The notes under the pieces: generated by a model
What the model saw: the letters and a program-made list of their open reading frames with translations, nothing else
The model's database searches: none
Told to the model about the DNA's origin: nothing
Translations under genes and position numbers: made by a program
Shown here: positions 28,283-36,518 of the stretch, one piece after another
How the letters are laid out: each line of letters begins with the position of its first letter
How positions within the stretch are numbered: position 1 is the stretch's first letter
Assembly: GCF_015694405.1 (NCBI RefSeq)
Contig: NZ_JADQDB010000006.1
Span: 1-64,000, forward strand
Length of the DNA stretch: 64,000 nucleotides
Origin: Pelagibacterium limicola
GTDB lineage: Bacteria > Pseudomonadota > Alphaproteobacteria > Rhizobiales > Devosiaceae
Direction of reading: 5' to 3'

Positions 28283-29151
28283 GGCTGATTCTCGCGCAGC
28301 CAGCCCACATACAGCGCGAGGATGCGTAGATCGGCTTTCGACAGTCGGCCTTCCCAGGAAGGCATGTGTCCGGCCCTGCCCGTGAAAATCGAGTTGAACA
28401 CCGCCTGTCGGTAACCGCCATAAATCCAGTGATCGTCGACGAGATCGGGGGCACCGAAATCGACCGACCCCCGGGCGTTGTCGCCGTGACAGGATGCGCA
28501 GTTGAACGCGAACACTTCGGCACCGTGAGTCATATCGTCGACGGACGCGCCGCTCCCCAGCGCCAGAAGATAGTCGGTCACCGCCAGGATATCGCTGCGC
28601 CCCAACATTCCGTCCCGACCGAAGGCCAGCATTTGCGAAAACCGCGTTTCGGGATGAGCTGCATTGATACCGACACGGATGGTCTCATGGATGGTGTCGA
28701 GATCGTCCCCCCACATCAACGGAGCCTGGGAGATATTGGGAAACCCTGAATTCCCCACGCCCTTGCCGCCATGACAGGCCTGGCAATTGTCGCCGAAAAG
28801 CGTCTTGCCATAGCCTTTGACGAGGTTCATCACCTGCGGATCGGATGCAAGCGTCGCCAACGGTTCGGTTTCGATCCGCTGCGTCCACTCGGCCCGTTCT
28901 AGGCGCGCCAAGGCCACCCGCGCTTCGACGGACGTGCGCTGGTCGATGCCCAAAAGGCCGCGTGTATAGGAGTTGATCCCTGGCCAGGCCGGCATAAGGA
29001 TCGTCCACACGATGAGATAGAGAGCACCAAGCGTCAGCCCGATAAACACGATACGCGGAACGGGGGTGCCAAGTTCCTTGATCCCGTTCCATTCATGTCC
29101 GGTCGTCAAGCGGCCGGTAACGGGGTCCCGGTCGGGTGCAGGTGCGCTCAT
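28279..29151 (-). CDS. ccoP: cbb3-type cytochrome c oxidase subunit III CcoP
   Basis: Dihaem cytochrome c subunit (290 residues). The N terminus holds one membrane helix (IVFIGLTLGALYLIVWTILMPAWP type) followed by the motif W-PxI. Two haem c sites are visible, CQACHG with the downstream Met region and CASCHG with a later Met in GRAGHMPSW. It passes electrons from periplasmic donors to CcoO and CcoN. The ATG overlaps the ccoQ stop by three bases. Confidence 0.97.
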   Translation of the reverse strand: MSAPAPDRDPVTGRLTTGHEWNGIKELGTPVPRIVFIGLTLGALYLIVWTILMPAWPGINSYTRGLLGIDQRTSVEARVALARLERAEWTQRIETEPLATLASDPQVMNLVKGYGKTLFGDNCQACHGGKGVGNSGFPNISQAPLMWGDDLDTIHETIRVGINAAHPETRFSQMLAFGRDGMLGRSDILAVTDYLLALGSGASVDDMTHGAEVFAFNCASCHGDNARGSVDFGAPDLVDDHWIYGGYRQAVFNSIFTGRAGHMPSWEGRLSKADLRILALYVGWLRENQP

Positions 29152-29315
29152 GGCCGGTCCTCGTCGTTATCGAGCGGTGCCCGTTTGGCGGCGTCGAATT
29201 TTTTCGCATTCGAAGGCCAGAAAACATAAACAAGAACGGCCAGCGACATGGCGATCAGGTAAAAAAGGCCGAAGGACTTGGCGAAGGCCACAAGGGTGTC
29301 GTGATCGGGGAGCAT
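29148..29315 (-). CDS. ccoQ: cbb3-type oxidase subunit IV CcoQ
   Basis: Found by translating the gap between ccoO and ccoP: a 55-residue protein starting [16 protein letters not shown], with one helix (LFYLIAMSLAVLVYVFWP) and the family tail starting NAKKFDAAK. This is the usual CcoQ length and pattern. Its ATG shares one base with the ccoO stop (TAATG) and its stop overlaps the ccoP start. It stabilises the CcoNOP complex. It is short enough to be missed by automatic gene callers. Confidence 0.92.
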   Translation of the reverse strand: MLPDHDTLVAFAKSFGLFYLIAMSLAVLVYVFWPSNAKKFDAAKRAPLDNDEDRP

Positions 29316-30046
29316 TACCGTGCCTCCGCTACAGCAGTTTGGTAGGGTGTTTCGGTCAGGCGACCCAGTATCTGGAGATAAGCCACGAGTGCGGCCATTT
29401 CGGTGATCTGGCCGGGACGACCGTCGAACAGGCCGATATTGGTCTCTGCGCCATAGCGCTCCAGCACATCATAGGCGGCGGCCGCATCGGGACTGGCCTG
29501 GGCCACCGCATCGCGCGGGGCGTTGGCGATCATCTCATCGGTATAAGGCACGCCGACGGCGCGCATGGCAGCAAGGTGCCGGTCGAGATCGTCGGTCCTT
29601 AGCGGGGTTTCCAGCAGCCATCCGTAGCGAGGCATGTTGGACTCAGGCACGACGTCACGCGGATTGACGAGATGGGCCACGTGCCAATCATCGGAATATT
29701 TCCCACCCACGCGGGCAAGGTCCGGACCGGTGCGCTTGGAACCCCAGAGCATGGGATGGTCGTACTGGCTTTCAACCGCCAGCGAATATGGACCGTAGCG
29801 ATCGACCTCATCGCGCAGGGTGCGGATCATCTGGCTGTGACAGGCGTAGCACCCTTCCCGGATATAGATGTTCCGCCCGGCGAGTTCGAGCGGGGTATAG
29901 ACCCGCATGTCGGGCGCCTCCTCGACGGTTTCGTCGATGGTGAACAGGGGGGCGATTTCGACGAACCCGCCGATCGAGGACACGACGATGATCGCAAGGA
30001 CGAACCCGATTGCGCTGCGCTCGAGCCGGGAATGAAGTTTGAGCAT
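29315..30046 (-). CDS. ccoO: cbb3-type cytochrome c oxidase subunit II CcoO
   Basis: Membrane-anchored monohaem cytochrome c subunit (243 residues). It has an N-terminal helix, the segment [26 protein letters not shown] with the haem site CYACH, and the Met region NMPRYGWL. The ATG at 30046 ([10 protein letters not shown]) is the family start; a 20-residue upstream extension would run into ccoN. The gap to ccoN is four bases. Confidence 0.97.
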   Translation of the reverse strand: MLKLHSRLERSAIGFVLAIIVVSSIGGFVEIAPLFTIDETVEEAPDMRVYTPLELAGRNIYIREGCYACHSQMIRTLRDEVDRYGPYSLAVESQYDHPMLWGSKRTGPDLARVGGKYSDDWHVAHLVNPRDVVPESNMPRYGWLLETPLRTDDLDRHLAAMRAVGVPYTDEMIANAPRDAVAQASPDAAAAYDVLERYGAETNIGLFDGRPGQITEMAALVAYLQILGRLTETPYQTAVAEAR

Positions 30047-30050
30047 CTGG

Positions 30051-31697
30051 TTATTCTCCTGCAGGAACCGCTTGGGGAGCGGTGGCTGGCAGATCGGGGG
30101 CGACATTCTCGCTGGTCCGCTCGACCATGCGGATTGTCATGAGGACGTTATAAAGGGCCACGATGGCGCCGAGCAGGAACAGTGTCCCGCCGATGGTCCG
30201 GGCGACGTAGTAGGGATGCATGGCGACGAGGGACTCAAGGAATGAGTAGGTGAGCGTTCCGCTCTCATCGTAGGTGCGCCACATCAGGCCCTGGATGACG
30301 CCCGAATTCCACATGGCAAACACGTAGACGAGCGTACCCGAGAGGGCGAGCCAGAAGTGGACCTCGACCAATGCCTTGGAATAGAGCTGGGATTTCTTCC
30401 ACATCCAGGGCACGAGCGCATAGAGCGAGCCGAAAGTGATCATCGCTACCCATCCGAGCGCGCCGGCATGGACGTGGCCAATGGTCCAGTCCGTATAGTG
30501 GGACAGCGAGTTCACGGGCCGGATGGCCATGAAGGATCCTTCAAGGGTGGTGATGGCATAAAAGATCGCAGCCAGCATCATGAAGCGCAGCACCGCATCG
30601 TCGCGTACCTTGTGCCATGCGCCATTGAGCGTGAGCAGGGCATTGCCGGCAGACGCCCAGGAAGGAATCAGCAAAACGACCGAGAACACCATGCCCAGCG
30701 TCTGCACCCAGTGCGGCAAAGCGGTATAATGGAGGTGGTGGGAACCCGCCCACATGTACATGAAGGTGATGCCCCAGAAGCTGATGATCGACAGCCTGTA
30801 GGAAAAGATGGGACGTTCCGCGCGCTTGGGCAGGTAATAATACATCATGCCCAGAAAGCCGGCAGTGAGGAAGAAGGCCACGGCATTGTGGCCGTACCAC
30901 CATTGGGTCATGGCATCCTGCACGCCCGAGAACAGGCTATAACTCTTGGCCTGGGTGAGCGAGATCGGCACCGCGAGGTTGTTGACGATATGGAGCATCG
31001 CCACGACCAGGATGAACGCCATGTAATACCAATTGGCGACGTAGATATGAGGCTCCTTGCGGCGCATCAGCGTGCGGATATAGATGAGAAAATAAGCAAC
31101 CCACACAAGGACCAGGAGAATGTCCGCGTACCATTCGGGCTCGGCGTACTCCTTGGATTGAGTGATGCCCAGAACGTAGCCGCTGGCGGCCAGGACGCAG
31201 AAGAGGTTGTAGCCGACAAGCACGAACCAGGGGCTGAACTGATCGGGGATACGAGCCCGCGAAGTGCGCTGGAGGACGTGGAATGATGTGGCAATCAAAG
31301 CGTTGCCGCCGAAGCCGAAAATCACGCCGCTGGTATGGATCGGCCTGATGCGACCAAAGCTCGTCCAGGGTCCGGCAAGGTTGAAATCGGGGTAGGCAAG
31401 TAGAAGGGCCACCCAGGCTCCGACGGCCATACCGATGACACCCCAGACCAGAGCTAGGATAATGCCTGCTTTGGTAGGTGCGTCGAAATACTCGTCATAG
31501 CTGCTTTGAGGCGGGTTCGGTGCGCTCCACACACGAAGCATCATGAACAGCCCGGCAAGGCCGAAGAGGATCATGATCCACCCGTGCGCGGCCAACGGGT
31601 CACCCCTCCCGCCTATCGCAAAGGCAAATCCAAAGCCTGTAAGAACGAGAAAGAGCAGACTCGAAAGGGCGCGTTCGTCGCGCGTCAGACTGGACAT
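30051..31697 (-). CDS. ccoN: cbb3-type cytochrome c oxidase catalytic subunit CcoN
   Basis: Catalytic haem b/b3-CuB subunit of the high-affinity oxidase (548 residues, about twelve helices). Histidines expected as ligands are present in [51 protein letters not shown] and [11 protein letters not shown]. This is the first gene of the cco operon. The ATG at 31697 was chosen since the protein family starts there; the open frame extends 51 codons across the FNR-box promoter and is not coding. Its promoter carries an FNR-type box 82 bases upstream. Confidence 0.97.
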   Translation of the reverse strand: MSSLTRDERALSSLLFLVLTGFGFAFAIGGRGDPLAAHGWIMILFGLAGLFMMLRVWSAPNPPQSSYDEYFDAPTKAGIILALVWGVIGMAVGAWVALLLAYPDFNLAGPWTSFGRIRPIHTSGVIFGFGGNALIATSFHVLQRTSRARIPDQFSPWFVLVGYNLFCVLAASGYVLGITQSKEYAEPEWYADILLVLVWVAYFLIYIRTLMRRKEPHIYVANWYYMAFILVVAMLHIVNNLAVPISLTQAKSYSLFSGVQDAMTQWWYGHNAVAFFLTAGFLGMMYYYLPKRAERPIFSYRLSIISFWGITFMYMWAGSHHLHYTALPHWVQTLGMVFSVVLLIPSWASAGNALLTLNGAWHKVRDDAVLRFMMLAAIFYAITTLEGSFMAIRPVNSLSHYTDWTIGHVHAGALGWVAMITFGSLYALVPWMWKKSQLYSKALVEVHFWLALSGTLVYVFAMWNSGVIQGLMWRTYDESGTLTYSFLESLVAMHPYYVARTIGGTLFLLGAIVALYNVLMTIRMVERTSENVAPDLPATAPQAVPAGE

Positions 31698-31750
31698 TTT
31701 TCGGGGCGTTCCGGTGCTTGGCTCTGGAAAATAAGAAGTATTTCCGATGC

Positions 31751-31792
31751 ATCTTATCGGCTTGGCGGCGCCCGCAATTTGATCTAGGTCAA
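31751..31792 (-). promoter_or_regulatory. FNR/FixK-type promoter of the cco operon
   Basis: TTGATCTAGGTCAA at 31779-31792 fits TTGAT-N4-ATCAA with one changed base. On the minus strand a TAAGAT hexamer at 31756-31751 lies where a -10 box is expected for a class II site centred at -41.5, giving a start site near 31744, about 47 bases before the ccoN ATG. The box is also upstream of the divergent gene at 31887. Confidence 0.75.
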
Positions 31793-31886
31793 ATTGCAGA
31801 ACGGTGTCCCCTGCGACAGAGGAGCGCTGTGCCGTAATCGATCGGAGCACGTTCCGATCCTCAAACGAATCTGGGTTACAAGTGTC

Positions 31887-32390
31887 ATGACGCCTGGCCG
31901 GGATCCCCTCACCTGCGATGTTCGCCCCCTGATTGCGCAGGGTGTCGAGCCTTTCGCTCGCATCATGGAGGCGGTAGGCAGGCTTGGACCGGGTCAGGCG
32001 TTACGACTTCTTGCGCCGTTCAAACCCATGCCCCTGGTTCAGGTCATGCAGCGCAAGGGATTTTCCGCGACCCTCTCGCCGCTTACCGGTGGAGACTGGG
32101 AGGCTGTTTTCGAGCCGCTCGCAGGGGACAGGGAACGACCTGAGGCCGACTTGGACTGGCCTGAACCGCGGCGGTTTCTCGATTGCACAGGCCACATGCA
32201 GGGCCAAGCCGATGCGCTGGTCCGTGAGGAGTTGGCGATGCTCGGTCCCGGAGAGGTGCTGTTTGCCTTGTTGCCGGAAGACCCGTTGGCGCTCAAGCGG
32301 GACTTCGATGAAGCGGGTATGCGTTGGGCAGGGCAGTGGGACGCTGTCACCTCGGGCTACGCGATCATGGTGCAGCGCCGGCTTGCCTAG
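31887..32390 (+). CDS. DUF2249-type protein
   Basis: Protein of 167 residues. The first half has the DUF2249 pattern: DVRPLIAQGVEPFARIMEAV, then LGPGQALRLLAPFKPMPLVQVMQRKGF, i.e. the usual D-x-R-x-x-x-x-P-H-x-x-I...L-x-x-G-x-x-x-x-L-x-x-x-x-x-P-x-P-L. The second half (from about 90) is a similar alpha/beta unit ending with GMRWAGQWDAVTSGYAIMVQRR. ATG 31887 is preferred; the frame is open 93 bases upstream over the FNR box. Such proteins often sit in NO and denitrification loci; function unknown. Divergent from ccoN and convergent with the NsrR-like gene. Confidence 0.75.
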   Translation: MTPGRDPLTCDVRPLIAQGVEPFARIMEAVGRLGPGQALRLLAPFKPMPLVQVMQRKGFSATLSPLTGGDWEAVFEPLAGDRERPEADLDWPEPRRFLDCTGHMQGQADALVREELAMLGPGEVLFALLPEDPLALKRDFDEAGMRWAGQWDAVTSGYAIMVQRRLA

Positions 32391-32818
32391 TCCGGAGGAA
32401 GCACGAGGCCGAAATCTCGTGGATCGAGTTCGAGATCGGCCAGAGTGTGCGCGTCCAGTTCCGCCAGAAAGGCAGCGAGTGCGGAATGGAGCACGCACTT
32501 GAGCCGGCATTTGGCAGTAATCGCGCAGCCGTTCTTGGAACTCATACACTCCACAAGCGCAAAATCGGGCTCGGTGGCGCGCAGGATGGCGCCCAGATTG
32601 ATGTCGGCTGCTGGACGCGACAGGCGCAGGCCACCGGAGCGGCCGCGGACTGAGACGAGATAGCCCGTCCGGACGAGAAGATTGGCGACCTTCATCAGGT
32701 GGGCACGCGAAATGCCATAGGCATGCGCCACTTCTTCAATAGTAATCAGGCGATCATCCATCGAGGCTGCATAGAGCAGCAGCCGCAGGGAATAGTCACT
32801 GAATCGGGTCAGATGCAT
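32387..32818 (-). CDS. nsrR: Rrf2-family NO-sensing regulator, NsrR-like
   Basis: Regulator of 143 residues. Helix-turn-helix: MHLTRFSDYSLRLLLYAA then ITIEEVAHAYGISRAHLMKVANLLVRTGYL, and the wing GRSGGLRLSRP. Three cysteines C91, C98 and C104 (plus C108) follow the NsrR pattern C-x6-C-x5-C, which holds an iron-sulphur cluster that reacts with NO. Start ATG 32818 is the family start; the upstream open frame is shadow of the DUF2249 gene. It shares four bases at its 3' end with the convergent DUF2249-type gene. Likely controls NO detoxification genes in this island. Confidence 0.85.
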   Translation of the reverse strand: MHLTRFSDYSLRLLLYAASMDDRLITIEEVAHAYGISRAHLMKVANLLVRTGYLVSVRGRSGGLRLSRPAADINLGAILRATEPDFALVECMSSKNGCAITAKCRLKCVLHSALAAFLAELDAHTLADLELDPRDFGLVLPPD

Positions 32819-32849
32819 CTCGATTTGCAGCGTCGGCGGGCGCTGGCCA

Positions 32850-33092
32850 TCAGCCTCGTGTGATCCGGACGTGCCAGATGTCCGGCCCCCGGCGCAGGTA
32901 ATCCCAATCGAAGCCGTCGCCATAGAGCGAGACGAATTGGCGGTGCAAAGGTGCCGGGTCATAGTCGTTGACGATATCGAACCCCTGTCCCGGCTCTAAA
33001 TCTCCGAAGATGCGGAATATCGCCTGATGACGCACGGCTGGAGGAACAGAACGCACGTCCACAACGCGGGCCCCTGATTCAATTGTGCTCAC
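32850..33092 (-). CDS. DUF2249 domain protein
   Basis: Eighty-residue single-domain protein: VVDVRSVPPAVRHQAIFRIFGDLEPGQGFDIVNDYDPAPLHRQF, the canonical DUF2249 pattern with D-x-R, the H of the first helix and DYDPxPL. It starts with GTG at 33092 after GAGGAGAG. It is 31 bases upstream of nsrR, in the same direction, and downstream of an FNR-type box, so both are likely oxygen-regulated. Function unknown; the family is common near nitrite and NO reductase genes. Confidence 0.85.
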   Translation of the reverse strand: MSTIESGARVVDVRSVPPAVRHQAIFRIFGDLEPGQGFDIVNDYDPAPLHRQFVSLYGDGFDWDYLRRGPDIWHVRITRG

Positions 33093-33244
33093 GATGGCTC
33101 TCCTCGAAAATGGGGAAGCGACACGGCCCGCATGGCAGGGCCATCGGCGGGAGCGGTTATTCGGGTGGGCACCATTGCCAGTGCCTGGGCGAGCGGAGCG
33201 GGAAGGGACATGCTGACTACTGCGCTAAAGATGTTGCCCGACAT
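33089..33244 (-). CDS. Possible small leader ORF before DUF2249 gene
   Basis: A 51-residue frame starting MSGNIFSAVV, with GAGGT before its ATG and its stop overlapping the GTG of the DUF2249 gene (TCGTGA). The overlap is what a coupled gene would show, but the predicted start of transcription from the FNR-type box (about 33234) would lie inside this frame, so only an internal ATG (33211) could then be used. No family recognised. Could be chance. Confidence 0.3.
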   Translation of the reverse strand: MSGNIFSAVVSMSLPAPLAQALAMVPTRITAPADGPAMRAVSLPHFRGEPS

Positions 33245-33268
33245 TAATGGACCTCACCACGGTTGTAT

Positions 33269-33282
33269 TTGAGCTAGGTCAA
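33269..33282 (-). promoter_or_regulatory. FNR/FixK-type box upstream of DUF2249-nsrR
   Basis: TTGAGCTAGGTCAA has the same spacer and right half (CTAGGTCAA) as the cco promoter box, with one more mismatch in the left half. It lies upstream of the leftward genes at 33092 and 32818. A clear -10 hexamer was not identified, so the exact start site is unsure. Confidence 0.6.
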
Positions 33283-33375
33283 GGACCAACCCCGATCCTG
33301 GCGTGACATGTCCTCATCATGCCGAACCTGCCGCCAAACGCCCCATCCCGTCCCCAGGAGGTCAGATCGCTTCCT

Positions 33376-33843
33376 TCATTGCGTGATCGTCGTGGCAGGC
33401 TCGATCCCGACGATGCGCCGCATGGCATAGCGCTCCATGTGGACATGCCTGCGCATCCCGCGAGCAAAGCCCACGAACAGTAAGCGTGCATAGCCCGCCG
33501 CGAGCGGGCAGCGCCCGGCCAGCGCGTCGAGGGTTTCGAGGACTTCTTCCATCTGGCAGGCATCCTCGCAGTGCTCGGCGGACAATCGCCGGAATATGTG
33601 CCGCATTACCGGATCCTCGCGCGCCAGGTGTTCGAGGGCCGGCATCAGGCTCAGGTCCTCGAGCAGGCGAACGTTTTCAAGACAGGAAATGAGAGCTGCG
33701 CCGACCTCCCTGCATTCTTGCCTGTCGATATCGCTTGTCGCGCCTTCGCCCAGGCATAAGAGTCGGTCGCAGCCGAGCAGCAGGTTGCTGTACCCCAATT
33801 CAAGCGTCGAAAACATGCGTTGGGTATGTTGGTCGCGATACAT
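33376..33843 (-). CDS. Hemerythrin-like four-helix protein
   Basis: Protein of 155 residues, all helical in pattern. It has evenly spaced acidic and His residues typical of hemerythrin-like HHE domains: LMPALEHLAREDPVMRHIF, then AEHCEDACQMEEVLETL and RRHVHMERYAM. The classic HxxxE pairs are only partly kept, so metal binding is possible rather than shown. The ATG at 33843 follows GAGGTGG, eight bases after the nnrU stop, so the two genes are co-transcribed. Iron proteins of this kind are frequent in NO-related loci. Confidence 0.55.
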   Translation of the reverse strand: MYRDQHTQRMFSTLELGYSNLLLGCDRLLCLGEGATSDIDRQECREVGAALISCLENVRLLEDLSLMPALEHLAREDPVMRHIFRRLSAEHCEDACQMEEVLETLDALAGRCPLAAGYARLLFVGFARGMRRHVHMERYAMRRIVGIEPATTITQ

Positions 33844-33850
33844 CGCCACC

Positions 33851-34540
33851 TCAATAACGTGTTGCGGCAAGCGGATCGGCGCCGAAGAGGAACGCATGTC
33901 CTCCGAGGAGCATCCAACCCGTCAGCACCGAGGCTACGGCCATCGCAGCCAGAAGCGGCAGATCGAACCGCAGGCGGGCGCGGCCTTGGATAATGGCGAG
34001 GAACGGGATGATCGATGTCGTCTCGGCCACCTTGGGCCATCTGCTCCCGAGCCTGCGCCGTGAGCGCCGGTCGCCGAGAACGAATCCGGCCAAGGCCAGA
34101 AGCGCCAGAACGCCGAACAGAAGCACCGAGCGCATATCGCCGTTGGGTGGAATGTGGCCTCCTGCCCAAAGAAACGCCCCCCAGAAAACGGGATGCCGCG
34201 TGACCTCGACGATAGCGCCGGTTTGCCGGCGCGAGTCTGGAAAAAAGGACAGAGACATCGGATTGGGGGAAAGCAACCCGGCGACGATGAGAAAGACCGC
34301 AACGGGTGACACGATGATCGTCACCCAGGCCTGCCAGCCCGAAGGGTACCACAACAGTGTTACAGGGGCTTCCAGCGTTGCGAGGATCAGCCAGGTGAGG
34401 GCCAGTATCGATATGGCCGAATAGATGACGATATAGGATGGCAGGCCCAATCTGATGACCAGAACATCCCGAACGCCAGGCAGGGCCGTCACAAGATGGG
34501 TGAGCAGAAACACCGACAGGGCCAGCACGACATGGGTCAT
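33851..34540 (-). CDS. nnrU: NnrU-family membrane protein
   Basis: Integral membrane protein (229 residues, five to six helices) of the NnrU family. Landmarks: FLLTHLVTALPGVRDVLVIRLG near the start, YSAISILALTWLI, and the central VTRHPVFWGAFLWAGGHIPPNGD, which is the conserved RHP-x-x-x-x-x-x-x-W-x-x-x-H-x-x-x-N-G-D motif. NnrU is linked to nitric-oxide and nitrite respiration in alphaproteobacteria but its activity is unknown. Upstream of the hemerythrin-like gene and downstream of pseudoazurin, in the same direction. Confidence 0.9.
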   Translation of the reverse strand: MTHVVLALSVFLLTHLVTALPGVRDVLVIRLGLPSYIVIYSAISILALTWLILATLEAPVTLLWYPSGWQAWVTIIVSPVAVFLIVAGLLSPNPMSLSFFPDSRRQTGAIVEVTRHPVFWGAFLWAGGHIPPNGDMRSVLLFGVLALLALAGFVLGDRRSRRRLGSRWPKVAETTSIIPFLAIIQGRARLRFDLPLLAAMAVASVLTGWMLLGGHAFLFGADPLAATRY

Positions 34541-34625
34541 TGTCCAACTCCAGTTTCGGGGTTGTGCCGCCGCTAAAGAGAAGCGAGCTGCCTGCTGTCA
34601 ATCACGGGCAGCTCGATGATCCTTG

Positions 34626-35066
34626 TCAGAGGCCTAGGGTTTCGTAGGCCGCAGCAAGGCGCTGGCCTGCGACCGGCGGCTGGCGCACACCCTTCACCGC
34701 TTCGATATTGTGGGGATCGTCACCGACCTTGATCACGCCGACCATGCCCATGGCGAGATGCGGCGTACATTTTACGCCGTAGACGCCCGGCACATCGAAG
34801 GTGATGGTGACATCCTTGCCGAGCGTGCTGCGGAAGGCCTCTACACCCTCCGGGAACATACCGGCGATGAATTCGACATTGTGCCCGGGATCCGTGGCCA
34901 GGAACGTAACCGTATCACCCGGCTGGACATGAAGAGCGGCAGGCTCGAAGACCATGACCCCCGCTGCGCCCTTATTGAGCATTTTGACTTCATGATCGGC
35001 AGCAAAGGCTGGCACGGCCAACAAGGCAAGCGTGGCAGCGAATGCGGCGGCGAGAGGCGTTTTCAT
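34626..35066 (-). CDS. Pseudoazurin
   Basis: Blue copper protein of 146 residues, electron donor to copper nitrite reductase in the periplasm. It has a signal peptide (1-22, ending VPAFAA) and type I copper ligands: His in DPGHNVEF, then Cys, His and Met in [14 protein letters not shown]. Start ATG 35066 is chosen because GGAG lies eight bases upstream; the longer forms lack a binding site. It is divergent from nirK, and the shared intergenic region holds two regulator boxes, one suited to each gene. Confidence 0.95.
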   Translation of the reverse strand: MKTPLAAAFAATLALLAVPAFAADHEVKMLNKGAAGVMVFEPAALHVQPGDTVTFLATDPGHNVEFIAGMFPEGVEAFRSTLGKDVTITFDVPGVYGVKCTPHLAMGMVGVIKVGDDPHNIEAVKGVRQPPVAGQRLAAAYETLGL

Positions 35067-35110
35067 TTTGAACTCCATTTCTAGGCGCATAAACGAGCGC
35101 TTGGAGACTC

Positions 35111-35150
35111 ATTAAAGCAGCGCCGTCTCACCCTCCTTGTCCCAAGACAA
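35111..35150 (-). promoter_or_regulatory. Crp/Fnr-family (NnrR/DNR-type) promoter of pseudoazurin
   Basis: TTGTCCCAAGACAA at 35137-35150 is a perfect 5-bp inverted repeat with a 4-bp spacer, the exact geometry of FNR-superfamily sites. On the minus strand a TTTAAT -10 hexamer (35116-35111) is placed to give a start near 35104, with the box centred at about -40. This fits an activated promoter for the pseudoazurin gene 38 bases further on. Confidence 0.7.
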
Positions 35151-35246
35151 ACTCACGTGCGACATTCTGTCGTTACAAATAGATTAACAGCGCAAGATCA
35201 AAAATACTTGGTGCGACAATATAGCCAAGCCCTAGCCGAGCGATGT

Positions 35247-35287
35247 TTGTTCCGGCGCAAACTGAACTTCTCCGCTTTCTTTTAAAA
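35247..35287 (+). promoter_or_regulatory. NnrR-type promoter of nirK
   Basis: TTGTTCCGGCGCAA at 35247-35260 fits the TTGYG-N4-CRCAA pattern known for NnrR sites with one mismatch in the left half. A TTAAAA hexamer at 35282-35287 sits at the -10 position for a site centred at -41.5, giving a start near 35295 and a 41-base leader to nirK. Confidence 0.55.
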
Positions 35288-35335
35288 CTCTCCTGACACG
35301 GCCCAACTGAGGGCTGTACAAGCCAGGAGAATAAA

Positions 35336-36451
35336 ATGACCAAGTTCAATATCGTGCTACGCCGGACCCTGCTTGCAGGGGCGGCAACGGCAGCTCTGGC
35401 GATACCCTTGGGCCTCGCCCTTCCCGCGTTCGCCAAGGACGTCGTCGATTTCGAAAGCCTTGAGCGGATCACGGTAGACCTTGTGGCTCCACCCTTTGCT
35501 CCTGCGCACGAGCAGATCGCGCCGGCTGAGCCGCGGGTGGTGCAGTTCCGGATGGAAATCGAAGAAAAACCCATGGTCGTCGACGGCCAGGGTACGGTCC
35601 TTCGCGCCATGACCTATGACGGGTCGATGCCTGGCCCGCTGATGGTCGTGCATGAGGGCGACTATGTCGAACTCACGCTGGTCAATCCCGAGACCAACGA
35701 GATGCCGCACAATGTCGACTTCCATGCCGCGACGGGCGCCAAGGGCGGTGGCGCGCTGACCAATATCTATCCAGGTGAAGAGGTTGTGCTGCGCTGGAAA
35801 GCGACCCGACCCGGCGTCTTTGTCTATCATTGCGCGCCGGAGGGTATGATTGCCTGGCACGTGGTGTCGGGGATGAGTGGTGCCGTTCTGGTCTTGCCGC
35901 GCGACGGCCTCAAGGACCACGAAGGCAATCCGGTCACTTACGACGATATCTTCTATATCGGCGAGAACGACCTTTATATCCCGCGTGACGAGGACGGGAA
36001 CTTCAAGACCTACGACACACTGGGCGAGAGCTTCGGCGATACGCTCGAGGTTATGAAGGGACTGATCCCGACGCACATAGTGATGAACGGTGCGGTTGGT
36101 GCGCTGACCGGGGAAAATGCGCTCAAGGCCAAGGTCGGGGAGACCGTGCTCATCATTCACAGCACCGCCAACCGCGACAGCCGTCCTCACCTCATTGGCG
36201 GGCATGGCGATTATGTGTGGCCGGAAGGCAGCTTCAACAACACCCCGCTTCGCGATCTCGAAACCTGGCTCATTCCGGGCGGCGCTGCGGGAGCTGCGCT
36301 CTACACCTTCCTCCAGCCAGGCGTCTATGCCTACGTCAACCATAACCTCATCGAAGCCGAACAGCTCGGTGCGGCAGCCCACGTCCTCGTTGAAGGCGAG
36401 TGGAACGACGATCTGATGACCCAGGTCGTAGCGCCCCGACCGATCGAATAG
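35336..36451 (+). CDS. nirK: Copper-containing nitrite reductase NirK
   Basis: Periplasmic enzyme (371 residues) that reduces nitrite to NO. It has a Tat-like signal ([13 protein letters not shown], cleavage after LPAFA) and two cupredoxin domains. Type I copper ligands are H125, C166, H175 and M180 ([15 protein letters not shown]); type II ligands are H130, H165 and H336 (VNHNLIEAE). The catalytic Asp128 (NVDFH) and His275 (IIHSTANRD) are present. The CAPxGMxxWHV spacing is of the class I type. AGGAG lies seven bases before the ATG. Confidence 0.98.
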   Translation: MTKFNIVLRRTLLAGAATAALAIPLGLALPAFAKDVVDFESLERITVDLVAPPFAPAHEQIAPAEPRVVQFRMEIEEKPMVVDGQGTVLRAMTYDGSMPGPLMVVHEGDYVELTLVNPETNEMPHNVDFHAATGAKGGGALTNIYPGEEVVLRWKATRPGVFVYHCAPEGMIAWHVVSGMSGAVLVLPRDGLKDHEGNPVTYDDIFYIGENDLYIPRDEDGNFKTYDTLGESFGDTLEVMKGLIPTHIVMNGAVGALTGENALKAKVGETVLIIHSTANRDSRPHLIGGHGDYVWPEGSFNNTPLRDLETWLIPGGAAGAALYTFLQPGVYAYVNHNLIEAEQLGAAAHVLVEGEWNDDLMTQVVAPRPIE

Positions 36452-36467
36452 GCGAGAGCCTGATTCT

Positions 36468-36495
36468 GCGGTCCGGCCAACGGCGGCCGGGCCGC
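36468..36495 (+). other. Strong stem-loop between nirK and nirV
   Basis: An 11-bp stem (arms 36468-36478 and 36485-36495, one G-U pair) with a six-base loop is followed by CTTCTTCT, a weak T-rich tract. It could be a partial terminator or an RNA-stability element that sets nirK expression above nirV. Confidence 0.5.
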
Positions 36496-36518
36496 CTTCT
36501 TCTCGAATGGAAGCGCAA

